From contig CAZINW010000017.1 in the NCBI GenBank assembly GCA_964540765.1, positions 1-45,092 of the forward strand: a stretch of 45,092 nucleotides of DNA, given 5' to 3'. Positions 15,840 through 23,410 of the stretch are shown in pieces (the stretch's first letter is position 1; every line of letters begins with the position of its first letter). The position numbers and the translations under genes were made by a program. The stretch is from CAZJLN01 sp964540765 (lineage in GTDB: Bacteria > Chloroflexota > Anaerolineae > Anaerolineales > Anaerolineaceae). Under the pieces are notes generated by a model. That model saw nothing but the letters and a program-made list of their open reading frames with translations, did not search any database and had not been told where the DNA came from.

Positions 15840-17258
15840 ATGTTCAACAACTTTAAAGAAGCATCCGAGTACATCCAACTGGAAGGCATTGAACTGGTTG
15901 ACCTGCTTTACTGCGATTTGTGGGGGCACATGCATCACCTTACGCTCGCAGCCCATGAATTTACCCCCACCATCATGTTGGAAGGCGTTGGTTTTGACGG
16001 CTCTTCTGTCGGTTTCAAGCATGTACAGGCTGGCGACATGGTGCTCAAACCTGACTTTAGTACCGGTTTTGTGGATCCCTTCCACAGGGCACCCACGCTG
16101 GCTTTCCTCTGTAATATTTTTGAGGCGGACACCAAGGAACTTTACCTGTTTGATCCGCGCGAGATGGTGCACCAGGCTGAAAACTGGATGATCGCCTCCG
16201 GGATTGCCGATAAAAGCCTGTGGGGACCTGAATTTGAGTTCTACCTTTTCGATCAGATCATACTTAAGAATACCCCGGCGCTCACCCTCTGCCAGATCGA
16301 ATCGGGTGAAGCCAATTGGGGCACCCTCATCAATGCCAACGGCTACAGCCTGCCGGATCATCAGGGCTATCATGCCGCACCGCCCTGTGATAACTACTTT
16401 GAGATCCGCGACGAGATCGTGGTCACCCTCGGTAAAATGGGCATCCCGGTCAAGTACCACCACCATGAAGTCGGTGGACCGGGTCAATCCGAAATTGAAA
16501 CCCCCATGCTGGGTATCACCCAGGCCGGTGACGCCGCCATGCTGATCAAGTATGCCGTCAAGATGGTTGCCATGCGCGCTGGCAAGACCGCCACCTTTCT
16601 ACCCAAACCCGTCTTCGGGCTGGCGGGCAGCAGCACCCACTACCATCAGATGTTGCATAAGCAGGGCAGCAACCTCTTCTACGATCCCCAGGGGCCCTCC
16701 CTTTTGAGCCAGACCGCCTTCCAGTACATCGGTGGGCTGCTCAGCCATGCCCCCGCAGTGATGGCATTCACCAACCCCAGCGCCAACTCCTACCGCCGCC
16801 TGGTGCCCGGGTTTGAAGCCCCCATTAAAGCCATTTTCTCCGCCGGCAACCGCAGTGCTGCCATCCGCATCCCCAAATACGCCACCCTGCCGGAAGATGT
16901 GCGCATGGAATTCCGGCCTCCGGATGCCACCGGTAACCCCTACCTCTCGATGGCTGCCATGCTCCTGGCGGGTCTGGACGGCATCCGCCAGCAAGTCGAT
17001 CCCACCCTTAAGGGCTTTGGTCCCATTAATGAAAATATTTTCGACTGGTCGGAAGAGAAACGCGCCACCATCAAATCCCTGCCCACTTCGGTGGAGTCCG
17101 CACTTGCGGCGCTCGAGGCTGACCCGGGCTTTCTCAAGGAAGGGCACATCTTTGAAGAAACCCTCATCCAGACCTGGGTCAAGGGCAAGCGCAAGGAAGC
17201 CGAGCGCATTAACCAGCGCCCCACTCCCTTTGAAATTGAAGAGTATTACGACTGCTAG
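15840..17258 (+). CDS. glnA: Type I glutamine synthetase, adenylylation Tyr replaced by Phe
   Basis: ATP-dependent ligation of ammonium to glutamate. The beta-grasp N-terminus ends in GVGFDGSSVGF. The catalytic domain contains GPEFEFYLFD, HHHEVGGPGQSEIET, the ATP-site segment FGLAGSSTHYHQML, NPSANSYRRLVPGFEAP and RIPKYATLPEDVRMEFRPPDATGNPY. The adenylylation loop that reads NLYDLPP in enterobacterial GlnA is NIFDWSE here, so covalent control by GlnE is not possible at that residue. The start is the ATG at 15840, with GGAG 5 bases upstream, rather than 15828. The product is 472 aa, normal for the family. It has its own promoter and follows the purine-base oxidase, suggesting ammonium capture. 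A gamma-glutamyl-amine ligase is a less likely alternative. Confidence 0.87.
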   Translation: MFNNFKEASEYIQLEGIELVDLLYCDLWGHMHHLTLAAHEFTPTIMLEGVGFDGSSVGFKHVQAGDMVLKPDFSTGFVDPFHRAPTLAFLCNIFEADTKELYLFDPREMVHQAENWMIASGIADKSLWGPEFEFYLFDQIILKNTPALTLCQIESGEANWGTLINANGYSLPDHQGYHAAPPCDNYFEIRDEIVVTLGKMGIPVKYHHHEVGGPGQSEIETPMLGITQAGDAAMLIKYAVKMVAMRAGKTATFLPKPVFGLAGSSTHYHQMLHKQGSNLFYDPQGPSLLSQTAFQYIGGLLSHAPAVMAFTNPSANSYRRLVPGFEAPIKAIFSAGNRSAAIRIPKYATLPEDVRMEFRPPDATGNPYLSMAAMLLAGLDGIRQQVDPTLKGFGPINENIFDWSEEKRATIKSLPTSVESALAALEADPGFLKEGHIFEETLIQTWVKGKRKEAERINQRPTPFEIEEYYDC

Positions 17259-17283
17259 AGAATTCAAAGGTTAAATACAATAT

Positions 17284-17319
17284 AAAGCCACTCAATGTGG
17301 AAAGATATGAATGGCTTTT
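17284..17319 (+). terminator. Terminator after the glutamine synthetase gene
   Basis: AAAGCCA (17284-17290) pairs with TGGCTTT (17312-17318), and the loop contains a possible inner CCAC/GTGG pair. A T-rich stretch (TTTATTTATTTATG) follows. It is 26 bases after the stop. Confidence 0.5.
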
Positions 17320-17366
17320 ATTTATTTATGACATTATTTTTTTAAGCCTTGGGAGTATAAGCTTTA

Positions 17367-17491
17367 CAGGTAAAAATGAGTGATTTTACCTGCCTGACCC
17401 AAAAACGCCTGTCCGGTAAATCGAGGATCGCTCAGGGCAAGAAATAAGTCAGGCAGATTTCCCCCCGTTCCATTCTGGGGTCTGCCTGACT
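17367..17491. repeat. Two strong hairpins between convergent genes
   Basis: First stem: CAGGTAAAA (17367-17375) with TTTTACCTG (17384-17392). Second stem: AGTCAGGCAGA (17447-17457) with TCTGCCTGACT (17481-17491), plus inner CCCC/GGGG pairing. TGCCTGAC at 17391-17398 could alternatively pair with GTCAGGCA at 17449-17456. The position between a + gene and a - gene suits bidirectional termination. Confidence 0.6.
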
Positions 17492-17525
17492 AAGATTAAA
17501 AATTGGTGGGCGAATACTCCAATGC

Positions 17526-19169
17526 CTACCCGAAGGCGACCACGAGTAATATGATGATCAGTACCAGTACGACCACCGCGCCTGCAACCATGATATAAAA
17601 TTTTCGTACAGCACCTTTATCGCTTGTTTCCAGGCGGGTACTCAACAGGTCATGTTCCTCGGTCTTGGATGCAAGTTCAGTATAGGTTTTATCGATCTTG
17701 CCATAGATCTTATTAAGCGCCTCTGATTCAGGTCGGGCGGAATCCACCAGCGGTCCAAGGCTGCTGATGAGCGGTGTCATCTTTTGACGAAGGTCATTCA
17801 GATCGGCTTTCTTCGCGTTGATCTGTCCCTCCAGATCACCTATTTGCTGATCGATCGGATCCAGCGCGGCTTTTTGATCTGCCTGGGCTTTGGTAATTTG
17901 ATCACTGATACGGGCGATCTGATCTACAAGGGGTTGCTGTTCGGTTTGCAAGTTGGCAATTTCAGTTTGAAGCTCCGGTACTCTGCCTGTCGTGGTGAAC
18001 AAGGATTTTTCAAGGGCCGCAATTGCGTCGGTTAATGAAGCTGCCTGTTTGTCCCTGTCTGGTGAGCCGGATGCTTGAACCTGGGCCAATTTTTTCTGAT
18101 GGGTTTGAATCTCACCCTCCATCTTGGTTTTTTCCTGTTCAAGCTTTGTTGATTGCTTTTCCAAGTCGGTCTGATTCGAGCGGGATTTTTCCAGACTTGT
18201 ATTCACGTCTTTGCGTTCAGATTGCAGCTTGCTGATCTGCCTGGCATATTCTGCGGCAACTTTGGAGCGTGTATCACGAACCTGCTGCAGATGTGTTTCC
18301 AGGAACTTGGTATCTGCATCGATCGTGGATGCCTGCTGGTCAAGGGATTCCAGTTGCGTATATGGCTCAGCATAGGCAGGGTGTGAAACCCGCGCCTCCC
18401 AGGCTTTTGTACCCAACTCAGTGATCAAGCCGGCTTTTTCCTGCTCAATATGTTTTAAATCCCCACCTAACTTGGAAGCCTGAATTTTCCACTTGCCCGA
18501 ATTGATCCCTGCTGTGCTCCATTCCTTCAATTTACCAGAGGAAATTAATTTATAGAGAGCCAGACCTGCTGCGACAATCAGTACAATTGCCAAGACCAAT
18601 GGCACCCAACTGACAGGACTTTTTGGGATGACAATGGCATAGGGTGCCTCAATGGGATCAACCCACCTGACTGTGCGGGAATTAACCTGTGTCCCATTGC
18701 TATCCAGAATCTTGCCTGCATGCAGTGTGAGAGTCAGACTCTGGAAACCACCCATCAGACTGGCAAGTTGTGAGTACTTAAATTCATAGGCTTTACGATT
18801 TTTGAATTGGGTCTCGCGCCAGGTAAAGCTGTCTGAGTCATCGGTGATTTCCATCTTGTCAGTCTTTACCTCATAGCTGTAAGTACTCGTATCCCTGGTA
18901 TTTAAATCCCGCCAGGAGAGCTTAATCCCTGCATCTTTTGCGTCCAAGACAGCGTCATCCAGCATTTTTTCAAATGCTTCAACGCCACCAGCCATTTGCA
19001 TTTGATCAGCTGACAGGCTGATGAGTACTGCTTGTTTATATGTGTTGTTCGTATAAAGGGTGATATCTGTGTCTGCAACGCCGCAGGCAGACATTAATAC
19101 ACTGCACAATACAATCATGATGATCAGAAATAAATGAGATTTATGCGCCAAAATTTGCATTTTTTTCAT
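17526..19169 (-). CDS. Unrecognised coiled-coil lipoprotein with two membrane segments
   Basis: I do not recognise the family. A lipoprotein signal ends in LMSAC near residue 29. Residues 30-180 form a polar, beta-rich extracytoplasmic domain (ITLYTNNTYKQAVLISL...). A membrane segment lies at about 186-207 (WVPLVLAIVLIVAAGLALYKL). Residues about 240-510 are a long alpha-helical region dense in Q, K, E and D with heptad-like spacing (QISKLQSERKDVNTSLEKS...), predicted coiled coil. A second membrane segment is the C-terminus (IMVAGAVVVLVLIIILLVVAFG). AGGAGG precedes the ATG by 5 bases. If both segments span the membrane, the coiled coil would be cytoplasmic. It is transcribed in the same direction as the sensor kinase pair upstream and could be a partner or target. 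Confidence 0.8.
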   Translation of the reverse strand: MKKMQILAHKSHLFLIIMIVLCSVLMSACGVADTDITLYTNNTYKQAVLISLSADQMQMAGGVEAFEKMLDDAVLDAKDAGIKLSWRDLNTRDTSTYSYEVKTDKMEITDDSDSFTWRETQFKNRKAYEFKYSQLASLMGGFQSLTLTLHAGKILDSNGTQVNSRTVRWVDPIEAPYAIVIPKSPVSWVPLVLAIVLIVAAGLALYKLISSGKLKEWSTAGINSGKWKIQASKLGGDLKHIEQEKAGLITELGTKAWEARVSHPAYAEPYTQLESLDQQASTIDADTKFLETHLQQVRDTRSKVAAEYARQISKLQSERKDVNTSLEKSRSNQTDLEKQSTKLEQEKTKMEGEIQTHQKKLAQVQASGSPDRDKQAASLTDAIAALEKSLFTTTGRVPELQTEIANLQTEQQPLVDQIARISDQITKAQADQKAALDPIDQQIGDLEGQINAKKADLNDLRQKMTPLISSLGPLVDSARPESEALNKIYGKIDKTYTELASKTEEHDLLSTRLETSDKGAVRKFYIMVAGAVVVLVLIIILLVVAFG

Positions 19170-19424
19170 GATGTCCTCCTGGAAGTCAGAAAATGGGATT
19201 AGACACGAAATATTAAACCAAATTATACTCGAAGATTTCCAGACCAGTCAGTGAGGTTCATGTTAGTGAAATCTTATATCTGCAAAATTGAAAAAAAGTA
19301 GATCTCGACATCTTTTTAAATGACATCGGGTCAAAGAAATGAATGAAATCATAATCTATATAATTGATAAAATCCGTCCTTAAAACTCCTGTCTGGCAAA
19401 CCGGGTGACACTCGTGATTCCATT

Positions 19425-20822
19425 TCAAACCTTATCTTGTTCAGCAGGCTTGAAGCTGATCAACACACTGGTTCCCTGCCCTCGTCCTGGTGAATAGGCT
19501 GAAATCTCTCCCCCTTGTGCATTTACCAGCGCCCTGCAAATAGCCAGTCCCAAACCCATCTTGCCGGAATTTGCTCCCCTTGTCTTATCCGCACGGTAAA
19601 ACCGCTCAAAAACATAAGGCAGATCATCTGGGTCAATACCCAAGCCATTGTCACTGATGCTAAGCTTTACCATCCCATCCATCACCGCAGCCAGCCGGAT
19701 CTCTCCACCCTGTGATGTATAGCGCAGTGCGTTTTCAATCAGGTTTTTTAAAACCTGAAACATGCGACCTTCATCAACCTTTACTGAAGGGATTCCATCG
19801 TCAACCTCCAGAATCAGCTTGACGCCTTCCCGTTCTGCAATTGGTTGGTAGGCTTTGAACACTTTTTCCATCAGCAAACCTACCTGGGTTGGCTGCAATT
19901 GCATCTCAAGTCCTCCGGCTTCCACCTGTGTCAGAGTGCTCAAGTCACCCACCAGGCGGCGTAGATGCTCGATTTCAGTCTTGATGATTTCGATGCGCTG
20001 GGGGGTCAACTGCACATTCCCTTCTTCCAACATCTCAACGTATCCTGAGATCACCTGCAAAGGCGTGCTCAGATCATGGGTAATATCAGCGGTCAGGCGC
20101 TTGCGCTGCTGATCAGCCTTTACCAGGTCTGCACTCATTTGATTGAAGGTGCTGGTCAACTGACCAAGTTCATCCTGCGAGGTGACAGGGACCTGCTGTT
20201 CAAGATTGCCCTGTGCCAGGGCTCTGGAAGCCTTTGTGAGGCGGCGAATGGGTTTGATCAGTTTGCCTGCCAACAGAAAGCCCATCCCCAGCGCCACCAG
20301 GACCCCTGCCACTGCTGCCAACGAGATCGCCAGGGTTGTGCGCTGTAAAAAAATTTCCTCCTCAGCGCTAAGTTTGAATTGGAATTTTGTATCAGGCAGG
20401 ATGAAAGCAATGGTCTCCCCGTCCACTTTAACCGGGATGGCATCCTTGAGCATTTCCTGGGGTACTATCTGACCGACCTGGAAACCCATGGTTGGAATGA
20501 GGGCGATGAAATCTGCATTGACCAAGCCATGCACGCCGCGAATATCGCGAAACTCAGGGCGGTTGTCTGGCAATTCGGGCTGGGGATTGGCGGGTTCCAA
20601 GGAGCTGGTCTGCATGTAATAGTCAAAATATCCTGACAGGCTGCCGTTGCTGCTGTAATAGCTTTTGACGGATTCAGCCAGCGAAGCAGTTTGCTGTTCC
20701 ACCACAAGGTTCATCAAGGATTGCCCGGATGTCAGGCGGATGAGTACTGATACAACCAGGACTGTGATCATGGCGACTGCCAGATAGGAAAGGATCACTT
20801 TCGTTTTCAAGGAGCGCTTCAT
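19425..20822 (-). CDS. Sensor histidine kinase
   Basis: Membrane-bound two-component sensor, 465 aa. Membrane segment 1 lies at about 9-30, then an extracytoplasmic domain (about 31-160). Segment 2 is at about 163-186, followed by HAMP (KLIKPIRRLTKASRALAQGN). The H-box is ADITHDLSTPLQVISGYVEML with phospho-acceptor H249. The ATPase domain has N-box NLIENALRYT, G1 DNGLGIDPDDLPYVFERFYRAD and G2 GKMGLGLAI. The start follows GGAGG with 7 bases and overlaps the regulator stop by 4 bases, so the two are coupled. The signal sensed is unknown. The extracytoplasmic region is short and has no recognised PAS or Cache motif. Confidence 0.93.
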   Translation of the reverse strand: MKRSLKTKVILSYLAVAMITVLVVSVLIRLTSGQSLMNLVVEQQTASLAESVKSYYSSNGSLSGYFDYYMQTSSLEPANPQPELPDNRPEFRDIRGVHGLVNADFIALIPTMGFQVGQIVPQEMLKDAIPVKVDGETIAFILPDTKFQFKLSAEEEIFLQRTTLAISLAAVAGVLVALGMGFLLAGKLIKPIRRLTKASRALAQGNLEQQVPVTSQDELGQLTSTFNQMSADLVKADQQRKRLTADITHDLSTPLQVISGYVEMLEEGNVQLTPQRIEIIKTEIEHLRRLVGDLSTLTQVEAGGLEMQLQPTQVGLLMEKVFKAYQPIAEREGVKLILEVDDGIPSVKVDEGRMFQVLKNLIENALRYTSQGGEIRLAAVMDGMVKLSISDNGLGIDPDDLPYVFERFYRADKTRGANSGKMGLGLAICRALVNAQGGEISAYSPGRGQGTSVLISFKPAEQDKV

Positions 20823-21508
20823 TCAAATGCCTCCATAAAGCGATAACCGACCCCAAAAACTGTCTCGATGTACCTGGGCTGGCTTAAATCATCATCCAAC
20901 TTTAGGCGTAGGTTGTGCATGTGGATTTTGAGAGTCGCTTCAGATCCGCTGTAGCCGTTTTCGACCAGGCGCATACAAAGGCTGGCGCGCCGCACAACCT
21001 GACCAGTGGATTGCATTAACATCTCCAAAACCAGGAATTCGAGCGGGGTCAACTCAAGCACCTGGTCTTCTTTACGCACTTCGTGCCTGCTGCTGTCGAG
21101 TGAAACGTCACCAACGACAAGTTTTTCGGCTTTAGTATCCAGGATGGCTGTACGGCGCATTACAGCACGGATGCGCATCAGCAGCTCACGCAACCGAAAA
21201 GGTTTGGTGATGTAATCATCCGCACCCAGCTCAAAGCCGCGGATGATATCGAATTCTTGCTGTTTGGCTGTAATCATAATGACTGGCGTACTGGATTCTC
21301 GCCTTAGCTGACTGATGAACTGGTAACCATCCATGAGGGGCATCATGACATCCAGCAAAATGAGGTCCGGATGCGCTTCATACACCTGCGTCATGGCCTC
21401 GCGACCATCCGATGCCGTCAGCACCTCGAAACCCTGCCCGGTTAGAAAATCGTTCAAGAGAACCTGTACGTTTCTTGTGTCATCAATCACCAATAATTTA
21501 CGTTTCAT
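20819..21508 (-). CDS. OmpR/PhoB-family response regulator
   Basis: Receiver plus winged-helix DNA-binding protein, 229 aa. The receiver has acidic pair D9/D10, phospho-acceptor D53 (LILLDVMMPLMDG), T80 and K102 (DDYITKPF). The C-terminal domain has LTPLEFLVLEMLMQ and RYIETVFGVGYRF, typical of OmpR-type output. It precedes and overlaps its kinase. There is no ribosome site before the ATG. Instead TATAAT ends 6 bases upstream, suggesting a leaderless mRNA. Its natural targets may include the GGTATA direct-repeat sites at 23363-23380 and 25378-25395, since OmpR-type regulators bind 10-11-bp direct repeats; this is inference. Confidence 0.94.
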   Translation of the reverse strand: MKRKLLVIDDTRNVQVLLNDFLTGQGFEVLTASDGREAMTQVYEAHPDLILLDVMMPLMDGYQFISQLRRESSTPVIMITAKQQEFDIIRGFELGADDYITKPFRLRELLMRIRAVMRRTAILDTKAEKLVVGDVSLDSSRHEVRKEDQVLELTPLEFLVLEMLMQSTGQVVRRASLCMRLVENGYSGSEATLKIHMHNLRLKLDDDLSQPRYIETVFGVGYRFMEAFE

Positions 21509-21514
21509 AACAAA

Positions 21515-21542
21515 ATTATAAGCCCAAGTTTTTGTGTGTCAT
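21515..21542 (-). promoter_or_regulatory. Promoter of the two-component operon, placed for leaderless transcription
   Basis: On the - strand, ATGACA (21542-21537) and TATAAT (21520-21515) are 16 bases apart. Only 6 bases separate the -10 from the regulator ATG, so RNA would begin at or next to the start codon. Confidence 0.6.
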
Positions 21543-21584
21543 TAATTTCTTCAAGTTCCTTGCTGATCAGCAGGCTACTCGTTA

Positions 21585-21630
21585 TGGAGGAAAATGAAGA
21601 GGGTGAGCCTCCAACCCATCCTCTTCTCCA
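21585..21630. repeat. Nested inverted repeats between the DUF4956 gene and the response regulator
   Basis: TGGAGG (21585-21590) can pair with CCTCCA (21608-21613). Alternatively GAAGAGG (21596-21602) pairs with CCTCTTC (21620-21626), extended by TGGAG/CTCCA. A likely 3' structure of the upstream operon; there is no clear T-run. Confidence 0.35.
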
Positions 21631-21798
21631 GGGAAGTGAAAAGATGTTGCACTTTTATTTTGGTTCCTTGTTGTCACTTCTATCGTCAGAAGCTGTTTGA
21701 TAAGCCTGCCTCGTATGTTCATTTGGTAAAGATCACATTGGTTTAATTATCGTATAACTTAGCTCCTTTCTGCGCTTTTGCACCTGGAACATAATCTT

Positions 21799-22449
21799 CT
21801 AGTTGGATAAATCGACCGGTTCATCCTTGCCGATGAGCACAGGACCCGGGTCATTGTTCTGCAGCCAGTTCTCCTGGCTGGGATCGTCATAATAGACCTT
21901 GATATCTACAATGTCACGCAGGAAATCTACCTTGCCTATGGATACCCGTTTTATTTTCAAGCCAGTGCGTGCTTCCAGATCAGCAACCAGGGCAATGCGT
22001 TGATCCGGACGGATCAATTCAACCCTTTCATAAATAATGCGCTTGGAGGTTTCGTAGTGGAAGCCCCATTCCTTTTCCAGGACCAGCAGGATGACCATGA
22101 CTGCACCATTTGCAAGCACCAATTGAGGCCACAACTCGCCATCCAAACCAGCAGAATTCATGACTGGCAAAGCGGTAATGATAAACAGATAGGTCATTTC
22201 GCGCACTGGAATGGGGTCGGTACGGTAGCGCAGGATTGAAAAAATGGCAAAGAGGCCAAATCCCACGCCAACCCCAATCTCTATGCTTGCCATAAAACTC
22301 AAAACAAAGTAGATGATGGTGTTGAAGGCAAGGAAGGAAAAAACATAGCGCTTATTGTGTGTTGAAGGATAGTAAATAAAGCGCACGACAATAATCGCAA
22401 CAATTAAATTGAAGATAAAACTAACCAAAAAACTAGTAAACGAACTCAT
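21799..22449 (-). CDS. DUF4956 family membrane protein
   Basis: 216 aa with four hydrophobic segments in the first about 125 residues, then a soluble C-terminal domain. Family-typical motifs are GFGLFAIFSILRYRTDPIPVREMTYLFI and, in the soluble part, TGLKIKRVSIGKVDFLRDIVDIKVYYDD. DUF4956 proteins are regularly encoded beside VTC-domain proteins in Firmicutes and Chloroflexi; their biochemical role is not established as far as I know. The ATG lies inside the end of the VTC gene (17-base overlap), so the two are co-translated. The name is recognised by sequence; the function is open. Confidence 0.85.
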   Translation of the reverse strand: MSSFTSFLVSFIFNLIVAIIVVRFIYYPSTHNKRYVFSFLAFNTIIYFVLSFMASIEIGVGVGFGLFAIFSILRYRTDPIPVREMTYLFIITALPVMNSAGLDGELWPQLVLANGAVMVILLVLEKEWGFHYETSKRIIYERVELIRPDQRIALVADLEARTGLKIKRVSIGKVDFLRDIVDIKVYYDDPSQENWLQNNDPGPVLIGKDEPVDLSN

Positions 22450-23299
22450 GTGAGAGACCTCCGGCTATTTTTCCCAGCCATAACATTTTTGGCTTTAAAG
22501 CATTTTTCTTAACTTGATCATAGAGCATGGATACGCCCATGAGGTATTTGCTGAACCCACAGGGATGCAGCCTTTCCATATGCATCACGCTCAAGAAAGG
22601 TGAACTGCTAATGCTGGAGTCAAATTTGACCTCTGCGATAACAAAACCTTCCAGGTATGCGGTCCTTTCCTCCGCATAAAAACTGATATCCATATCCAGT
22701 GTGACACGTTCCAGCGTACGTCGCCCAACGAGGGTGATGCGGGTGAAGGTATTCCAGAGCTTGGGCTCCAGGCTACCCGAATCATATGGGAAGACCTCAC
22801 ACAACCAGGATTCTTCCTTTTCTGTCACCATAAAGACTGGCCGCCTGGTTTCCAGACGTTCCTTGATGGTCCGTTCCTTACGAGTATGGTGCTTGACTTC
22901 CAGGTATGAAAGTTGTGTATCGATATACTCACGGCTGCGTACCTTGTAACGTTCAGCCTGACCGTTGACATGCATGCGGTAAAGTGAGAATTCGGGGCTG
23001 TCAAAGTAAAGTGTGCGGTAATGGTTCAAGCACCGCCCATGCACACTGAGGATGCGGTAATCTGTCTGCAGGGTCGGGAAAATTCTAAGCAAGTCCCTGG
23101 CTGGCATCACGTACTTGGTATCAACACGGTTGAGCAGGGCAACTTCATCCATTTCTTTGAGGTTGAGCAAGGTAAATTCACATGCTAGCGCTTCAATCTC
23201 TTTAATAAATGCACGGGCGTTTTGGCTGGAATGACTTCCGAAGAAGGCCAGTGTCCCAGTCTTTTCCTGTGTGCTTGTGATATCTTTGTCGAAGTCCAT
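22433..23299 (-). CDS. VTC-domain protein (polyphosphate polymerase-like)
   Basis: 288 aa, soluble, similar to the catalytic tunnel domain of the yeast vacuolar transporter chaperone (polyphosphate polymerase). Visible family motifs are LLNRVDTKYVMP, YRTLYFDSPEF, RYKVRSREYIDTQLSYLEVKHH, RRTLERVTLDMDISF, GFVIAEVKFD and GFSKYLMG. The basic residues (R, K) and acidic metal ligands expected in the tunnel are present. Bacterial VTC-domain proteins are mostly uncharacterised, so polyphosphate synthesis is only a possibility. It overlaps the DUF4956 gene and follows a beta-helix lipoprotein gene. CAGGAG precedes the start, and a candidate operator lies 64 bp upstream. Confidence 0.86.
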   Translation of the reverse strand: MDFDKDITSTQEKTGTLAFFGSHSSQNARAFIKEIEALACEFTLLNLKEMDEVALLNRVDTKYVMPARDLLRIFPTLQTDYRILSVHGRCLNHYRTLYFDSPEFSLYRMHVNGQAERYKVRSREYIDTQLSYLEVKHHTRKERTIKERLETRRPVFMVTEKEESWLCEVFPYDSGSLEPKLWNTFTRITLVGRRTLERVTLDMDISFYAEERTAYLEGFVIAEVKFDSSISSSPFLSVMHMERLHPCGFSKYLMGVSMLYDQVKKNALKPKMLWLGKIAGGLSHEFVY

Positions 23300-23362
23300 T
23301 CAATTCTCCTGTTATCCTTGTTTCAAGCTTATCTTGATAATAGCCATTGTCGATGTCGCTTT

Positions 23363-23380
23363 GGTATATTTTTTGTATAG
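23363..23380 (-). promoter_or_regulatory. Candidate operator A (GGTATA-N6-GTATAG) upstream of the VTC gene
   Basis: The + strand reads GGTATATTTTTTGTATAG. An identically organised element (25378-25395) precedes the beta-helix gene. On the - strand the half site TATAC repeats with an 11-base step, the geometry of OmpR-family direct-repeat binding sites. Confidence 0.45.
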
Positions 23381-23410
23381 GGAAACAACCTTGCCGTTGT
23401 TGGCATTGCC

